Source: Acidobacteriota bacterium
GTDB taxonomy: Bacteria; Acidobacteriota; JAAYUB01; JAMOQF01
DNA length: 5,942 nt
Assembly (NCBI GenBank): GCA_027040585.1
Contig: JALULU010000371.1
Span: 1-5,942 of the forward strand
Direction: 5' to 3'
Shown here: in pieces, positions 5,584 to 5,942 of the stretch
Layout: the number at the start of each line of letters is the position of its first letter
Numbering within the stretch: position 1 is the first letter of the stretch
Position numbers and translations under genes: made by a program
The notes under the pieces: model-generated
What the model saw: the letters and a program-made list of their open reading frames with translations, nothing else
The model's database searches: none
Told to the model about the DNA's origin: nothing

Positions 5584-5593
5584 TATTATAATA
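5584..5593. promoter_or_regulatory. Palindromic -10 element, likely bidirectional promoter
   Basis: TATTATAATA is a perfect palindrome containing TATAAT on the plus strand (5587-5592) and TATAAT on the minus strand (5590-5585). It lies near the middle of the 56-base divergent spacer. Plus-strand initiation near 5599 would give about a 15-base leader with GGAGAAAGG (5602-5610) before the VWFA-related gene. Minus-strand initiation near 5578 would give about a 20-base leader with GAGG before the DUF11-type gene. No good -35 is present at 17 bases in either direction; TTGGCA (5559-5564) is too far away, at 22 bases. Symmetric -10 elements driving divergent transcription are known in bacteria. Confidence 0.6.
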
Positions 5594-5614
5594 GATATTG
5601 TGGAGAAAGGAAAA

Positions 5615-5942
5615 ATGAACAAAAAAAATGTTTTGATTTTATTTTTACTCTTTTGTTTTAATTTGACGCTTTTTTCAAAACCAATTAAAGAGATAAAGCT
5701 TAAAATTCCCCTTGTGAAATTAAATGTTTATGTTACAGATAAGAAGGGTAACCTCATTAAGGGGCTTAAAGCGGATAATTTTAAAGTTTATGAAGATGGG
5801 AAACTTCAGAAGATAACAAATTTCTATCCAGATGAGTCAAACATAAATCTCGTATTTTTAATTGAAAACACATCGGTTGTTGAGGATATGAGGACAGATT
5901 TTATCTACGGTGTGAGGGAGATTATAAGGAGTTTAAAAAAGG
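5615..5942 (+). CDS. Secreted VWFA-related domain protein, N-terminal part (3' end cut by the window)
   Basis: ATG 5615 is preceded by GGAGAAAGG. The visible 109 residues begin with a signal peptide (MNKKN, hydrophobic 6-20, probable cleavage near LFS/K). An Ig-like segment follows that is characteristic of the VWFA-related (TIGR03436-type) family: PLVKLNVYVTDKKGNLIKGL (32-51), then FKVYEDGKLQKITNF (56-70). Next comes the first strand of the von Willebrand A domain, INLVFLIENTSVV (77-89). At the place of the MIDAS motif DxSxS the sequence reads E84-N-T86-S-V88, so the metal-binding residues appear replaced. Such proteins are exported and thought to mediate protein-protein contact at the cell surface. 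Full members are commonly 300 residues or more, so most of the A domain lies outside the window. It is transcribed divergently from the DUF11-type gene, probably from a shared palindromic promoter. Confidence 0.88.
   Translation, partial: MNKKNVLILFLLFCFNLTLFSKPIKEIKLKIPLVKLNVYVTDKKGNLIKGLKADNFKVYEDGKLQKITNFYPDESNINLVFLIENTSVVEDMRTDFIYGVREIIRSLKK

Overview
The window is AT-rich bacterial DNA. Arg is written almost only with AGA/AGG codons, proteins are rich in Lys and Glu, and genes are tightly packed with sigma70-type promoters and purine-rich Shine-Dalgarno sites. The gene types (a VWFA-related-domain protein, a DUF11-type secreted repeat protein, an AAA-ATPase-like/PD-(D/E)XK protein, and short palindromic repeats) suit a low-GC, possibly thermophilic lineage, perhaps an uncultivated one. 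Nothing here fixes the phylum.

Layout. (1) 1-1431, minus strand: a fused AAA-ATPase-like/PD-(D/E)XK nuclease-fold protein whose C-terminus runs off the left edge. (2) 1432-1785: about 350 bases with no gene. It holds a cluster of REP-like palindromes (three full cores plus fragments and a 17-base tandem triplication), then a G-free, C/U-rich stretch (minus-strand sense) and a hairpin, which together look like the transcription end of the operon to the right. (3) 1786-3958, minus strand: a two-gene unit made of a 644-residue exported protein of no family I recognise and an 81-residue protein overlapping its end by 8 bases. It has its own strong extended -10 promoter embedded in the 3' end of the next gene. 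(4) 4005-5558, minus strand: a secreted protein made of four DUF11/CARDB-like beta-sandwich repeats. (5) 5559-5614: a 56-base divergent spacer with a perfectly palindromic -10 element that can serve both directions. (6) 5615 to the right edge, plus strand: the first 109 residues of a secreted VWFA-related protein whose metal-binding (MIDAS) motif looks degenerate.

Together, genes 3-6 encode at least three exported proteins around a shared divergent promoter, which suggests a cell-envelope or extracellular module. The link between them is inferred from position only. The AAA-ATPase/nuclease gene is separated from them by the REP cluster and is probably unrelated. The least explained items are the exported 644-residue protein with its overlapping small gene, and the REP-like cluster.
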